This document shows, piece after piece, positions 34,656 to 43,919 of a DNA stretch of 52,179 nt. The stretch spans positions 313,033-365,211 of the forward strand of contig NZ_KB899636.1 in NCBI RefSeq assembly GCF_000378405.1, read 5' to 3'. The notes under the pieces are model-generated. The model worked only from the letters and a program-made list of their open reading frames with translations, searched no databases and was not told the origin of the DNA. Numbering within the stretch: the first letter of the stretch is position 1; each line of letters opens with the position of its first letter. This DNA comes from Succinimonas amylolytica DSM 2873. Its GTDB lineage: Bacteria; Pseudomonadota; Gammaproteobacteria; Enterobacterales; Succinivibrionaceae. A program made the position numbers and the translations under genes.

Positions 34656-36290
34656 ATGAAAAACATGCTTAATCTGAGACAGTCTGTAACTCAGACACTG
34701 GCAATGACTCCTCAGTTGCAACAGGCCATCCGATTGCTTCAGCTTTCTCAGCAGGAACTGGAAATTGAAATTCAGGAAAACCTGGACAAAAACCCTCTTT
34801 TGGAAACCGATGATTCCAACGAAACTGCCACCACTTCTCTGGATGCCCTTACCGAGCAGCATAGCGAACAGGAAAGCCGTGAGGATGATTTTAATTCGTT
34901 CAGTACAGACAAGCCGGTAACGAGCGATGATGTTCCGTACAGCACAATGACAGAATTAAGCGCGAACAAACAGCTGGAGGGCAGCGGAGATTTTTACGAA
35001 AATGATGAAATTCCTGATTTTCAAACAGGAATTACTGCTTCCGAAAAATCAGAAATGACGAGTTCTGGTCAGGAATTACTCGCCAATTCAGATACTGATA
35101 ATCACGAATTTGACACCTGGAATGAAAATTATACAGCTAACATTTCTTCAGGAAAAAGTTTTGAAGGCGGAGATGATGTTTATCAAGGAGAAACGTCATA
35201 CGGACTAAAAGAACATCTACTTTGGCAGCTTAATCTCACAAAAGGAACCCCAAAAGAACAATTTATCGGAGAGGTGATAATTGACGGTCTTAAAGAATCT
35301 GGTTATCTCTCCGAATCAAACGAGGATTTACTTATAGCAGTTCAAAAACAATATCCCGATGCCACCACCGAAGACATTGACCGTATGCTCCGCGTAGTTC
35401 AGCATTTCGATCCAGTGGGGGTAGCCGGACGAACCCTGGAAGAAACCCTGCTAACACAACTGGATGAGTATGATCAGAATAATCCCGTTGTTGCTTTGGC
35501 ACAACAGATTATTAAAGAGCATATAAATCTTCTCGCCACTAACGATATAAATGGCCTACAGAAAAAAACAAAAGTCAGAAATGAGAAATTCCTGCTAGAA
35601 ACTGTCAATCTCATCAAGAATCTTGAACCTTATCCTGGAAGAACAATAGATCGTGAATCTAGAGAATACATTGTTCCTGATGTGGCTATTGTCCGCAAAA
35701 ACGGGAAATGGGTTGCCGAACTAAATCCAGCAGCCGTACCAAAACTGAAAATAAATGAAACCTACAGTGCCATGATTAAAACTGTTAAGTCTCCTGAGGA
35801 CAGCAAATATCTTAAATCCCATCTTCAGGAAGCAAACTGGTTTATCCAAAGTCTCAACAAAAGAAATGATACACTGCTGAAAGTAGCAACATGCATCGCA
35901 AATGAACAGCAGGATTTTTTTGAAAAAGGGCCGCAGGCAATGAAACCTCTGGTGTTGAATGATGTGGCATCACAAATCGGAATACATGAATCAACAGTAT
36001 CCAGAGTAACTACAGAAAAATACATGTACACCCCCCAAGGCACTTTTGAGCTTAAGTACTTTTTCTCCAGTTCCGTTAACACCGAAAACGGTGGTACATT
36101 TTCATCAACAGCAATAAGGGCAAAAATAAAAAAGCTTATAGACGAGGAAGATACCACTCACCCTCTAAGTGACAGTCAGTTATCCGACATCCTGAAAACT
36201 GAAGGCATTGTAGTAGCCAGGCGCACTATAGCGAAATACAGAGAATCCCTTAACATTGAATCTTCTACCATGAGAAAAAGATTTCTCTAA
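34656..36290 (+). CDS. rpoN: RNA polymerase sigma-54 factor
   Basis: 544 residues. Region I is glutamine- and leucine-rich (QSVTQTLAMTPQLQQAIRLLQ); region II is a long acidic linker (about 50-180); the core-binding domain follows; the C-terminal helix-turn-helix (VASQIGIHESTVSRVTTEKYM) and the RpoN box ARRTIAKYRE recognise the -12/-24 promoter. ATG 34656 has GGAG nine bases upstream. recG lies upstream in place of the usual lptB; hpf and ptsN follow as in other gammaproteobacteria, but after a 400-base gap. Confidence 0.96.
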   Translation: MKNMLNLRQSVTQTLAMTPQLQQAIRLLQLSQQELEIEIQENLDKNPLLETDDSNETATTSLDALTEQHSEQESREDDFNSFSTDKPVTSDDVPYSTMTELSANKQLEGSGDFYENDEIPDFQTGITASEKSEMTSSGQELLANSDTDNHEFDTWNENYTANISSGKSFEGGDDVYQGETSYGLKEHLLWQLNLTKGTPKEQFIGEVIIDGLKESGYLSESNEDLLIAVQKQYPDATTEDIDRMLRVVQHFDPVGVAGRTLEETLLTQLDEYDQNNPVVALAQQIIKEHINLLATNDINGLQKKTKVRNEKFLLETVNLIKNLEPYPGRTIDRESREYIVPDVAIVRKNGKWVAELNPAAVPKLKINETYSAMIKTVKSPEDSKYLKSHLQEANWFIQSLNKRNDTLLKVATCIANEQQDFFEKGPQAMKPLVLNDVASQIGIHESTVSRVTTEKYMYTPQGTFELKYFFSSSVNTENGGTFSSTAIRAKIKKLIDEEDTTHPLSDSQLSDILKTEGIVVARRTIAKYRESLNIESSTMRKRFL

Positions 36291-36460
36291 TAATCCCCCA
36301 TTCGCCAAATCTTTATGACTTAAGTTTATTTAAAAGTTCTTATACTTTCGAGTTCTGGAGAATTCTGTGCTTTCGTAAAACTATTCCTTTCGTGTATACA
36401 CCGTATACTCAGGGTACTAAAAATCAGGCAGTGACGATAAAAGCGTTAATCACATTATTT

Positions 36461-36530
36461 GTGAAAAAGAACAAAAAGGCCGCTTTTTCACAGGATTTTC
36501 TTTTGTTCTTTACAACAATTGTTCTTTTTT
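36461..36530 (+). promoter_or_regulatory. Foldable region with competing hairpins between rpoN and hpf
   Basis: Within the 400-base gap (36291-36690) several mutually exclusive stems share the same bases. AAAGAACAAAA (36466-36476) can pair with TTTTGTTCTTT (36501-36511); AAAAAGAACAA (36464-36474) with the TTGTTCTTTTT starting at 36519; AAAAAG (36473-36478) with CTTTTT (36483-36488) around GCCG. The last 3' arm ends in seven T, like a terminator. Attenuation or rpoN termination are both possible. No gene is visible in the gap; the 67-codon open frame at 36392-36595 lacks a ribosome binding site. Confidence 0.45.
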
Positions 36531-36576
36531 TAACCAATTATGCTACAAAATCATGGATGGTATCACCATTTGCCGT

Positions 36577-36605
36577 TATAAAGCTGGATTTTTAATAATA
36601 AAGAC
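36577..36605 (+). promoter_or_regulatory. Possible sigma-70 promoter for hpf-ptsN
   Basis: TTGCCG followed after 17 bases by TAATAA within 36570-36605, about 90 bases before hpf. Both hexamers are imperfect and the placement is approximate. It would make hpf-ptsN partly independent of rpoN. Confidence 0.35.
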
Positions 36606-36690
36606 TCATAAAATGTATCTATAACTATGGCAAGGGCTGTAGCTAAAGCTTTGAATCTCGCTTTTAGATTCACAAGACTGAGGAGTTTCT

Positions 36691-36975
36691 ATGCAGATAA
36701 ATATAACCGGTCATAATGTTGAGGTTACCGAAGCACTGCGTAACTATGTTACTGACAAGATGGATCATTTGAAACGTCTTGAAGAGTATGTTAAGTCTGT
36801 TAACGTTATCCTTTCCATTGAAAACCTCGTGCAGAAAGCAGAGGCTAGAATCGCTGTGAAAGGAGATGATCTGTTTGCAGAAGCTGGTTCTGAAACTATG
36901 TATGCTGCCGTTGATGCGCTTGTGGATAAGCTTGAACGTCAGTTGGTCAAGCACAAAGAGAAGTTAACCAAATAA
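36691..36975 (+). CDS. hpf: Ribosome hibernation promoting factor (short HPF)
   Basis: 94 residues, the size of the short HPF form. It binds the 30S decoding centre and promotes 100S dimer formation in stationary phase. The family start MQINITGHNVEVTEALRNYV and the ending DKLERQLVKHKEKL are clear. The start has AGGAG seven bases upstream. It sits between rpoN and ptsN, its usual place. Confidence 0.95.
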   Translation: MQINITGHNVEVTEALRNYVTDKMDHLKRLEEYVKSVNVILSIENLVQKAEARIAVKGDDLFAEAGSETMYAAVDALVDKLERQLVKHKEKLTK

Positions 36976-36985
36976 GCTTTTTGCA

Positions 36986-37456
36986 ATGTTTGATCTCTCA
37001 TCAATTCTCAAAAAAAACGGGGTTATGAGCCCCGTTCTTTGTTACAGCCGAAAAAAAATTTTCGAAATCATCGCTTCTCACGGAGCTTCTCTTACCGGGC
37101 TTCACCATACCGAAATAATTGCAGGTTTAAACAGTCGTGAGAAAATCGGGACAACCTATATTCAGAACGGTTTTGCCTTCCCTCACATGATAATCCCTGA
37201 CAAGGCAACAGAATCGGCATTATTTTTGGTTCTCGAAACCCCAATAGCGTATGGACAAATGGAAGACATCAAAGCAGATATTATCTTGGCCTTGTTTCTT
37301 CATCAGCAAACAGTTGATAACCATGCAGACGAAATTGAGCAAACATCCCTCATTCTGTCTGACATTACAATAACAAAAACCATACGATCTTTGCGTAATA
37401 TCCCCAACCAGATTTATCTTCTGATTATCAACGCATGCTCAAATAATCAGGAATAA
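36986..37456 (+). CDS. ptsN: Nitrogen-regulatory PTS enzyme IIA (PtsN)
   Basis: 156 residues (E. coli 163). EIIA-Ntr domain; the phosphorylated histidine is His67 in NGFAFPHMIIPD, following GLNSREKIGTTYI. It lies 10 bases after hpf. The ribosome binding site is weak, which suggests coupling to hpf. The rest of the classical operon (rapZ, the NPr gene) is missing: yihY follows in the opposite direction after 19 bases, so the phosphodonor chain cannot be judged from here. Confidence 0.9.
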   Translation: MFDLSSILKKNGVMSPVLCYSRKKIFEIIASHGASLTGLHHTEIIAGLNSREKIGTTYIQNGFAFPHMIIPDKATESALFLVLETPIAYGQMEDIKADIILALFLHQQTVDNHADEIEQTSLILSDITITKTIRSLRNIPNQIYLLIINACSNNQE

Positions 37457-37475
37457 CACTGATGATACCTAGCCA

Positions 37476-38456
37476 TTAAATTTCCAGCTGTTTCTCCGCT
37501 TCATGTTCCTCCTCTCTACTCAAAACATCCACCTTATCCCTGACTGCTTTTTCCGCCCCTTTGGCTGCCGCAACAGCAGACGCTTTATCTGCAGACTGTG
37601 TAATCTCTCCATAAGCCTTTATAGATGCCGCTATTTCAGCCCCCATCAAAACTACAAACCAGTTAATATAAACCCAAATCATTAGTATCGGTACTGCTGC
37701 CACAGCACCATAGACGCTGGCATAGTTGGAAAAATTAACTATATAGTACGTGAATAGCCTTTTTACAATCTCCTGAGCCAGAGCGGCAAGGAACGCTCCG
37801 GTAACCGCATGAAAAAACTTCACATCTGTATTCGGCACAGCCATAAAAACCAACGTAAAAATAGCACATGCCAGAAACATCGGTATCATACTCACCAGAA
37901 ATGTACTAATATTTACCAGAAATCCTGTTCCTTCAATAAACATTCTCGCAGTGATATATGATGATATTGCCAAAGATATCCCCAAAAGAAGAGGACCTAA
38001 AGTAAGAACTGTCCAATATACTGAAAATGTCAGGACCTTTGATCTGTTCTTAGCTGAAGTATGCCATATGGTATTCATCGTTAAATCTACACGTCTGAAA
38101 AGCATCAGTGAAATTAATACCAATGAAAAAAGACCAATAATTGTCGTATTGCTGGCATGATCTACAAAAGAATTGATATGCTCATTTACCACATCTCCCA
38201 TTTGAGGCATAAGATGCTGCATGATGTACGACATCATTCTTTCCTTAAGATCGGTAAAACTTGGAAACATTGAAAAAATGCTCAAAAGCACAGCCAGCAC
38301 AGGAACCAAAGACATGATTGTTGTAAATGACAGCGAAGAAGCCAATACCCCTACATCGTCATCTATCATTCTGTTTTTTAAAAAACGGAGATAGATAGTA
38401 TGATTAATTATCCAGTTTTTGGTAGTATCCAAAAATGACTTAAATTTGGTTATCAC
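37476..38456 (-). CDS. yihY: YihY/BrkB-family inner-membrane protein
   Basis: 326 residues from the GTG at 38456, which has GGAAGG nine bases before it; the frame also offers TTG at 38492 without a ribosome binding site. About six membrane segments. Family signatures include ASSLSFTTIMSLVPVLAVLLS, TMNTIWH, YWTVLTLGPLLLGISLAISSY and PILMIWVYINWFVVLMGAEI. Function unknown: older names (RNase BN, virulence factor BrkB) are not established. A charged Ala/Lys/Glu-rich C-terminal tail of about 40 residues follows. It lies downstream of typA, beyond a terminator. Confidence 0.9.
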   Translation of the reverse strand: MITKFKSFLDTTKNWIINHTIYLRFLKNRMIDDDVGVLASSLSFTTIMSLVPVLAVLLSIFSMFPSFTDLKERMMSYIMQHLMPQMGDVVNEHINSFVDHASNTTIIGLFSLVLISLMLFRRVDLTMNTIWHTSAKNRSKVLTFSVYWTVLTLGPLLLGISLAISSYITARMFIEGTGFLVNISTFLVSMIPMFLACAIFTLVFMAVPNTDVKFFHAVTGAFLAALAQEIVKRLFTYYIVNFSNYASVYGAVAAVPILMIWVYINWFVVLMGAEIAASIKAYGEITQSADKASAVAAAKGAEKAVRDKVDVLSREEEHEAEKQLEI

Positions 38457-38603
38457 TTTGAGATCCCTTCCTGTTAAAGAACATTTCTTCAAAAATTTTT
38501 TATTCTTCGAGTAATACCCTGGTAATTATAAGACAGAAATATCCCTGTCATCACAGCAAAAAATTGCGGACATCGCTATATCTCGCGTTTTTTAGTATTC
38601 CAA

Positions 38604-38636
38604 TAAAAAAACATCAGCCTCAAATGAGACTGATGC
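38604..38636 (-). terminator. Rho-independent terminator of typA
   Basis: CATCAGCCTC (38612-38621), loop AAAT, GAGACTGATG (38626-38635), one mismatch, with seven U on the minus strand (38605-38611). Confidence 0.88.
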
Positions 38637-38669
38637 TTGATATTCATTAATTTGTTTATCTGCTTTGAA

Positions 38670-40508
38670 TTAGTTATCTGATTCTTTTAATGCATTTTCT
38701 GCTCTAAATGCTCTTATACGATCCATCTCTGTTAAAAGCTTCTTCCTAATTCGAACACTTGTCGGTGTTACTTCAACAAGTTCATCATTATTGATGAATT
38801 CAAGTGCCTGTTCCAAGGTAAACCTTATAGGAGGAACCAGAACAATTGCTTCATCAGTTCCGGAAGCACGAACATTTGTAAGCTTCTTAGCTCTAAGGCA
38901 ATTAACAACCAGATCATTTTCTCTGCTGTGAATACCGACAATCTGACCTTCATACACTTCCTGAGCATGAGAAATAAACATCTTTCCACGTTCCTGAAGA
39001 TACCAAATCGCATAACCAAGGGCCTTTCCTGTGGCATTTGATATCATAACACCGTTTTTCCTTTGGCCGATAGTACCGCCACGCCATTCTCCATAGCTGT
39101 TGAAAGAATGATACATTAAACCGGTACCGGAGGACATTGTCATGAATTCATTTTGGAACCCAATAAGACCTCTGGCAGGAATGATATAATCTAAACGAAC
39201 ACGCCCCTTCCCATCGGGTACCATATTCTTAAGATCTGCTTTTCTTGCTCCAAGTTCTTCCATGACCGCACCCTGATTCTGCTCCTCGATATCTACGGTC
39301 AGATCTTCCATCGGCTCCATTTTTACGCCATTAATTTCCTTGATAATAACTTCCGGTCTCGAAACAGCAAGCTCATATCCCTCACGACGCATATTCTCTA
39401 TCAAAACAGACAGATGAAGCTCCCCTCTCCCTGATACCTTAAACTTGTCAGGATCTTTCGTTTCCTCAACACGCAAAGCTACATTGTGAACCAGTTCCGT
39501 TTCAAGCCTCTCCTTAATATTACGAGAGGTAATGAACTTTCCTTCACGGCCAGCAAACGGAGATGTATTAACCTGGAAAGTCATACTGACCGTAGGTTCG
39601 TCAACAGACAAAGGCGGTAGAGCCTCACAATTACCCTGGTTGCATACAGTATCTGAAATCTTTACTTCGCCAAGTCCAGTAAGAGCGACAATATCTCCGG
39701 CATAAGCCTCCGCAACCTCCTGTCTTTTTAACCCCATGTATCCGTATACCAAACCGACTCTTCCATTTCTGGTGTTTCCATTTGGATCTATGATTGTTAT
39801 AGACTGATTTGGTTTTACAGAGCCACGCTTTATCCTGCCAACACCGATAACTCCGACATACGAGTTATAATCAAGCTGAGAAATTTGCATCTGGAAAGGA
39901 CCTTCCGGATCTGCATCCGGAGAAGGAACTCTATCCACTATGGTCTGGAACAGTGCATCCATATTGTCAGATGGGGTATTTAGATCTAGTGTCGCAAAGC
40001 CGTTCAAAGCCGAAGCATATACAATCGGAAAATCCAGCTGTTCATCTGTTGCCCCAAGATTGTCAAACAAATCGAAAACTTGATCCACTACCCAGTCAGG
40101 CCTAGCGCCAGGTCTGTCAATCTTGTTAATAACAACAATCGGCTTAAGCCCCTGCTTGAAAGCCTTCTGTGTCACAAATCTGGTTTGAGGCATTGGTCCG
40201 TCTACGGCATCTACCAAAAGCAGTACCGAATCAACCATGCTCATTACACGTTCAACCTCACCACCGAAATCAGCGTGCCCCGGAGTATCAACAATATTGA
40301 TTCTGTAATCATTCCAATGAATAGCTGTATTTTTAGCAAGAATTGTTATTCCACGCTCCTTTTCGATAGCATTGGAATCCATAACTCTTTCCTGCCCTGC
40401 CATCGAACGATCAAGAGTTCCAGACTGTCGTAACAACTGGTCAACAAGCGTTGTTTTACCGTGATCAACATGTGCAATAATGGCAATGTTTCGAAGATTT
40501 TCTAACAT
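38670..40508 (-). CDS. typA: Ribosome-associated GTPase TypA/BipA
   Basis: 612 residues (E. coli 607). Translational GTPase involved in 50S assembly at low temperature and stress. G1 AHVDHGKT (12-19), G3 [21 protein letters not shown]4 [13 protein letters not shown], then EF-G-like domains II, III and V and the TypA-specific C-terminal domain ([26 protein letters not shown]). Divergent from glnA, a pairing also found in E. coli. Confidence 0.97.
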   Translation of the reverse strand: MLENLRNIAIIAHVDHGKTTLVDQLLRQSGTLDRSMAGQERVMDSNAIEKERGITILAKNTAIHWNDYRINIVDTPGHADFGGEVERVMSMVDSVLLLVDAVDGPMPQTRFVTQKAFKQGLKPIVVINKIDRPGARPDWVVDQVFDLFDNLGATDEQLDFPIVYASALNGFATLDLNTPSDNMDALFQTIVDRVPSPDADPEGPFQMQISQLDYNSYVGVIGVGRIKRGSVKPNQSITIIDPNGNTRNGRVGLVYGYMGLKRQEVAEAYAGDIVALTGLGEVKISDTVCNQGNCEALPPLSVDEPTVSMTFQVNTSPFAGREGKFITSRNIKERLETELVHNVALRVEETKDPDKFKVSGRGELHLSVLIENMRREGYELAVSRPEVIIKEINGVKMEPMEDLTVDIEEQNQGAVMEELGARKADLKNMVPDGKGRVRLDYIIPARGLIGFQNEFMTMSSGTGLMYHSFNSYGEWRGGTIGQRKNGVMISNATGKALGYAIWYLQERGKMFISHAQEVYEGQIVGIHSRENDLVVNCLRAKKLTNVRASGTDEAIVLVPPIRFTLEQALEFINNDELVEVTPTSVRIRKKLLTEMDRIRAFRAENALKESDN

Positions 40509-40693
40509 AGATGCCTCTGGTTATGTGGAAAAAAAATAATAGGGTATTTTACTATCTTACATGTGATCTGCATAGCAAAAATCTTAATTTTCATCAATCA
40601 TTTCCATTTTTACAATGTACTACCACCCAAGAGACAATTAATAGCAATGAAAATAATCTGAAAAAGCGTACATGACATAGGACATCATAAATT

Positions 40694-40703
40694 ATGCTAG
40701 AAT
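40694..40703 (+). promoter_or_regulatory. Extended -10 promoter of glnA
   Basis: TGCTAGAAT (40695-40703) about 80 bases before the glnA start, without a clear -35. I looked for a sigma-54 -24/-12 pair in 40509-40786 and did not find a convincing one, although rpoN is encoded nearby. Confidence 0.5.
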
Positions 40704-40786
40704 TACAATCGCTAGTGTTTTGCTGAAAAATTAAATTTCTGACAACGCCTGGCCTTACCTATAAATTTCCTCGGAGACTATTCCAA

Positions 40787-42208
40787 ATGGCAGTTCTCGA
40801 TGCTTTAAATTTTATTCAGGACAATAAAGTTAAGTTCATTGACCTTCGTTTCACAGATACCAAGGGCAAGGAACATCACATTTCTATCCCAGCAAATGAC
40901 GTGGATGAAGATTTTTTTAACAATGGCAAAATGTTTGACGGTTCATCTATGTCCGGATGGAAGGGCATCAACGAATCTGACATGATACTTATGCCAGATC
41001 CGGAAACTATCAAGCTTGATCCTTTCTATGAATATCCTACTGTTCAGATACGTTGCGATATTCTGGAACCTACAACAATGCAGGGCTATGACAGAGACCC
41101 TCGTTCTATCGCCAAAAGAGCTGAAGCATATCTGAAATCATCAGGAATCGCTGATTACGCAATTTTCGGCCCGGAACCCGAATTTTTCCTCTTTGACGAC
41201 ATTCGTTTCGGTTGTGAAATGAAGGGAAGCATGGTGGAAATCGATGACATCGAAGCTACTTGGAATTCTGTAACTGAATACGAAAATGGCAACAAGGGGC
41301 ACAGACCAACTGTAAAGGGAGGCTACTTCCCGGTTCCTCCAGTCGATTCTTCTCAGGATATACGCTCCCAGATGTGCCTTATTCTCGAAGAAATGGGGCT
41401 GGTGGTAGAAGCCCATCATCACGAAGTAGGAAACTGTGGCCAGAATGAAATTGCCACACGATTCAACACGCTTACCAAAAAAGCCGATGAAGTGATGATT
41501 GAAAAATATGTAGTGTGGAATGTCGCTGATATAAATGGAAAAACGGCAACTTTCATGCCTAAACCAGTAGTGGGTGATAATGGATCAGGTATGCATGTTC
41601 ATCAGTCTCTGGGTATTTACAAAGATGGTAAACCACATAATCTATTCGCGGGTGATCTTTATGGAAACCTGTCAGAAATGGCCTTATGGTACATTGGTGG
41701 TATAAAGAAACATGCCAAAGCTCTGAATGCTTTTACTAATCCTTCAACCAACTCATACAAACGGCTGGTTCCCGGTTTTGAAGCTCCCGTAATGCTAGCA
41801 TACTCCGCCATGAACAGGTCAGCCTCTATAAGAATTCCTGCATGTTCCAATCCCAAAGGAATTCGAATCGAAGTAAGATTCCCTGATTGCATGGCAAATC
41901 CATATCTAGCTTTCGCCGCGATGCTTATGGCGGGTATTGATGGTATTAAAAATCGCATTGATCCAGGTGAAGCGATGGACAAAAATCTGTACGATCTTCC
42001 GCCTGAGGAAGAAGCTCAGATTCCTCAGGTATGCGGATCCCTCCAGGAAGCTTTGGATTCTCTCAAGTCTGATCATTCCTTCCTGACCGAAGGCGGAGTA
42101 TTCACCGAGGATTACATCAATGCATACATCGCGTTAAAACAGCAGGAAGTGGACAAGGTCAGAATGACCCCTCATCCAGCAGAGTTTGAACTATACTATT
42201 CGCTGTAA
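40787..42208 (+). CDS. glnA: Glutamine synthetase, type I (GSI-beta)
   Basis: 473 residues. It makes glutamine from glutamate, ammonia and ATP as a dodecamer. Key motifs: [28 protein letters not shown] (metal-binding Glu), [13 protein letters not shown], the [11 protein letters not shown]-type loop ([13 protein letters not shown]), and [25 protein letters not shown]. The adenylylation site NLYDLPPEE is present (Tyr402), so activity should respond to GlnE if that is encoded. ntrB/ntrC, which follow glnA in E. coli, are absent; a terminator and the convergent gmk come next. Confidence 0.97.
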   Translation: MAVLDALNFIQDNKVKFIDLRFTDTKGKEHHISIPANDVDEDFFNNGKMFDGSSMSGWKGINESDMILMPDPETIKLDPFYEYPTVQIRCDILEPTTMQGYDRDPRSIAKRAEAYLKSSGIADYAIFGPEPEFFLFDDIRFGCEMKGSMVEIDDIEATWNSVTEYENGNKGHRPTVKGGYFPVPPVDSSQDIRSQMCLILEEMGLVVEAHHHEVGNCGQNEIATRFNTLTKKADEVMIEKYVVWNVADINGKTATFMPKPVVGDNGSGMHVHQSLGIYKDGKPHNLFAGDLYGNLSEMALWYIGGIKKHAKALNAFTNPSTNSYKRLVPGFEAPVMLAYSAMNRSASIRIPACSNPKGIRIEVRFPDCMANPYLAFAAMLMAGIDGIKNRIDPGEAMDKNLYDLPPEEEAQIPQVCGSLQEALDSLKSDHSFLTEGGVFTEDYINAYIALKQQEVDKVRMTPHPAEFELYYSL

Positions 42209-42240
42209 GATAAAAGCAGACCAAACACAAAAACGGATTA

Positions 42241-42275
42241 AATCCCTTCTTTTGGATTATCAGAAGGGATTTTTA
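42241..42275 (+). terminator. Terminator of glnA, possibly bidirectional
   Basis: AATCCCTTCT (42241-42250) pairs with AGAAGGGATT (42262-42271), followed by TTTTATT. The opposite strand also has a short U-rich tract, so it may serve gmk too, whose stop is just beyond. Confidence 0.88.
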
Positions 42276-42282
42276 TTAACTA

Positions 42283-42918
42283 TTAATTACCAGAATATCC
42301 TGACAGAAGCCCATCAAGAATATATTTCTGAGAAAGCTTCTGATTGCAGATAGAATGCCTAGAAGCATTCACAATCCCCCACAAAGCATCAAGACTTTCT
42401 GAAAACACATCATTTACAATAACGTAATCATACTCCCTGTAATGACTAATCTCCCTTTGAGCCTTGGCCATTCTCTTACTAATTACCTCATCGGAATCCT
42501 GAGCACGAGAAACCAGTCTTCTCTTAAGCTCCTCTAGGCTCGGCGGCAATATGAATATGCTTTTTACATCAGGTTCAATCTTTCTTATCTGCTGGGCCCC
42601 TTGCCAGTCGATATCAAGAAAAACGTCTCGACCGGAGTTTACAGCTTCCTGAACCAATTCTCTGGAAGTACCATAATACTTGTCAAATACATGAGCCCAT
42701 TCATAGAAGGCATTTCTTTCAATAAGCTTTTTAAAATCAGACTCAGAAACAAAATGATAATCTGCTCCGTCTCGTTCACCCGGTCTCATAGGCCTTGTTG
42801 TATGAGAGATTGACAAATATAACGAACCATCTTGATTGTGTTCTTCAAATAAAGCCCTGATAAGGCTTGATTTACCAGCGCCACTGGGAGATGAAATAAT
42901 AAAAATCGTACCCTTCAT
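42283..42918 (-). CDS. gmk: Guanylate kinase
   Basis: 211 residues (E. coli 207). It phosphorylates GMP/dGMP to GDP. P-loop SSPSGAGKSS (9-18), GMP-binding SISHTTRPMRPGERDGADYHFV and DIDWQGAQQIRK, and the lid RMAKAQREISHYREYDYVIVND. ATG 42918 follows AGAGGG. Forty bases downstream of engB on the same strand, so probably cotranscribed with it. Confidence 0.97.
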   Translation of the reverse strand: MKGTIFIISSPSGAGKSSLIRALFEEHNQDGSLYLSISHTTRPMRPGERDGADYHFVSESDFKKLIERNAFYEWAHVFDKYYGTSRELVQEAVNSGRDVFLDIDWQGAQQIRKIEPDVKSIFILPPSLEELKRRLVSRAQDSDEVISKRMAKAQREISHYREYDYVIVNDVFSESLDALWGIVNASRHSICNQKLSQKYILDGLLSGYSGN

Positions 42919-42958
42919 CCGTTTATCCCTCTATTGATACAGTTATTTAGCAATATAT

Positions 42959-43669
42959 TCATTCCTGCTTATATCTGTTCCATGCCTCATCGTCAAAAAC
43001 AGTCTCCCCTTCTTTCATGTCAGATTGTTCGGCATCGTATTCCAACCCTTCCTGTTCACTTTGAGAATAACCATGGAATGTTTCATAAAAATCGGAAAGA
43101 ATCTGTCTAACCTCGTCAACCCCTGTTCGATTCAAAGAAGAAAAAGGAACAATTTTGTATGATGAACCAAATTCAACCATACTCTTTTTTACATTCAATA
43201 AAGCAGACTTCAGTTCATTAAGCTTAAGCTTGTCAGCCTTTGTCAGGAGAATAAGAACCTCTATATTTGAGAGCGACGCCCATGTCATTATCTGACGATC
43301 CAAATCCTTCAAAGGATGTCTGATATCCATTATCAGTACCAAGGCTCTTAAAGACTTTCTCTTTTGAAGGTACTCAGTTAAAGATTTCTGCCACTTGTTT
43401 TTCACTGCCAATGGAACTTGGGCAAAACCGTATCCTGGCAAATCAACAATACGACAATCTTCCTTTACTTCAAAAAGATTGATGAGCTGTGTTCGCCCAG
43501 GAGTTTTGCTGGTTTTTGCGAGATTTTTAATATTGGTAATGGCATTCAACGCCGAAGATTTCCCGGCATTCGATCTTCCAATAAAAGCCACCTCAATTCC
43601 TGAATCCGGAGGTAACTTTCCTATATGAGGAGCACTTGTTATAAACCGAGTATTGTTAAAATTGAGCAT
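42959..43669 (-). CDS. engB: Ribosome biogenesis GTPase EngB (YsxC/YihA)
   Basis: 236 residues (E. coli YihA 210). It acts in 50S assembly. G1 GRSNAGKS (31-38), G2 region SKTPGRTQLINLF, G3 DLPGYG, G4 LLTKADK and G5-type VPFSSLNRTG. The C-terminal ~25 residues are acidic and beyond the family core. The start ATG 43669 has only a weak site. I see nothing in the following 250 bases (43670-43919). Confidence 0.95.
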   Translation of the reverse strand: MLNFNNTRFITSAPHIGKLPPDSGIEVAFIGRSNAGKSSALNAITNIKNLAKTSKTPGRTQLINLFEVKEDCRIVDLPGYGFAQVPLAVKNKWQKSLTEYLQKRKSLRALVLIMDIRHPLKDLDRQIMTWASLSNIEVLILLTKADKLKLNELKSALLNVKKSMVEFGSSYKIVPFSSLNRTGVDEVRQILSDFYETFHGYSQSEQEGLEYDAEQSDMKEGETVFDDEAWNRYKQE

Positions 43670-43919
43670 TTGGTCAGCACCGGCATAAAAAAAACTTCAT
43701 TAATTTTAACATGTAATACACTTTCAGAAATGACTGATACAAATCCTCGATGGCAAAAAAAGACAGACAAGAGAAGAAACTAAGATTTCAACAATCATGA
43801 TTCATGAATGCTACTATATCATACGGTTTACTGGAAAAGATGAGCAACCTTTACTAGAATCCGATAACCGGTAATCTGAACATTATCGGAAATAATTTAA
43901 CATCACAGAAAAACGGATT

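Noticed and set aside
36392-36595. 67-codon leader peptide between rpoN and hpf
   Set aside because: No ribosome binding site, A/T-driven composition and overlap with foldable RNA arms.
36627-36643. TGGCAAGGGCTGTAGCT before hpf as a sigma-54 (-24/-12) promoter
   Set aside because: The GG and GC elements are 11 bases apart instead of the required 10, and such spacing changes abolish sigma-54 promoters.
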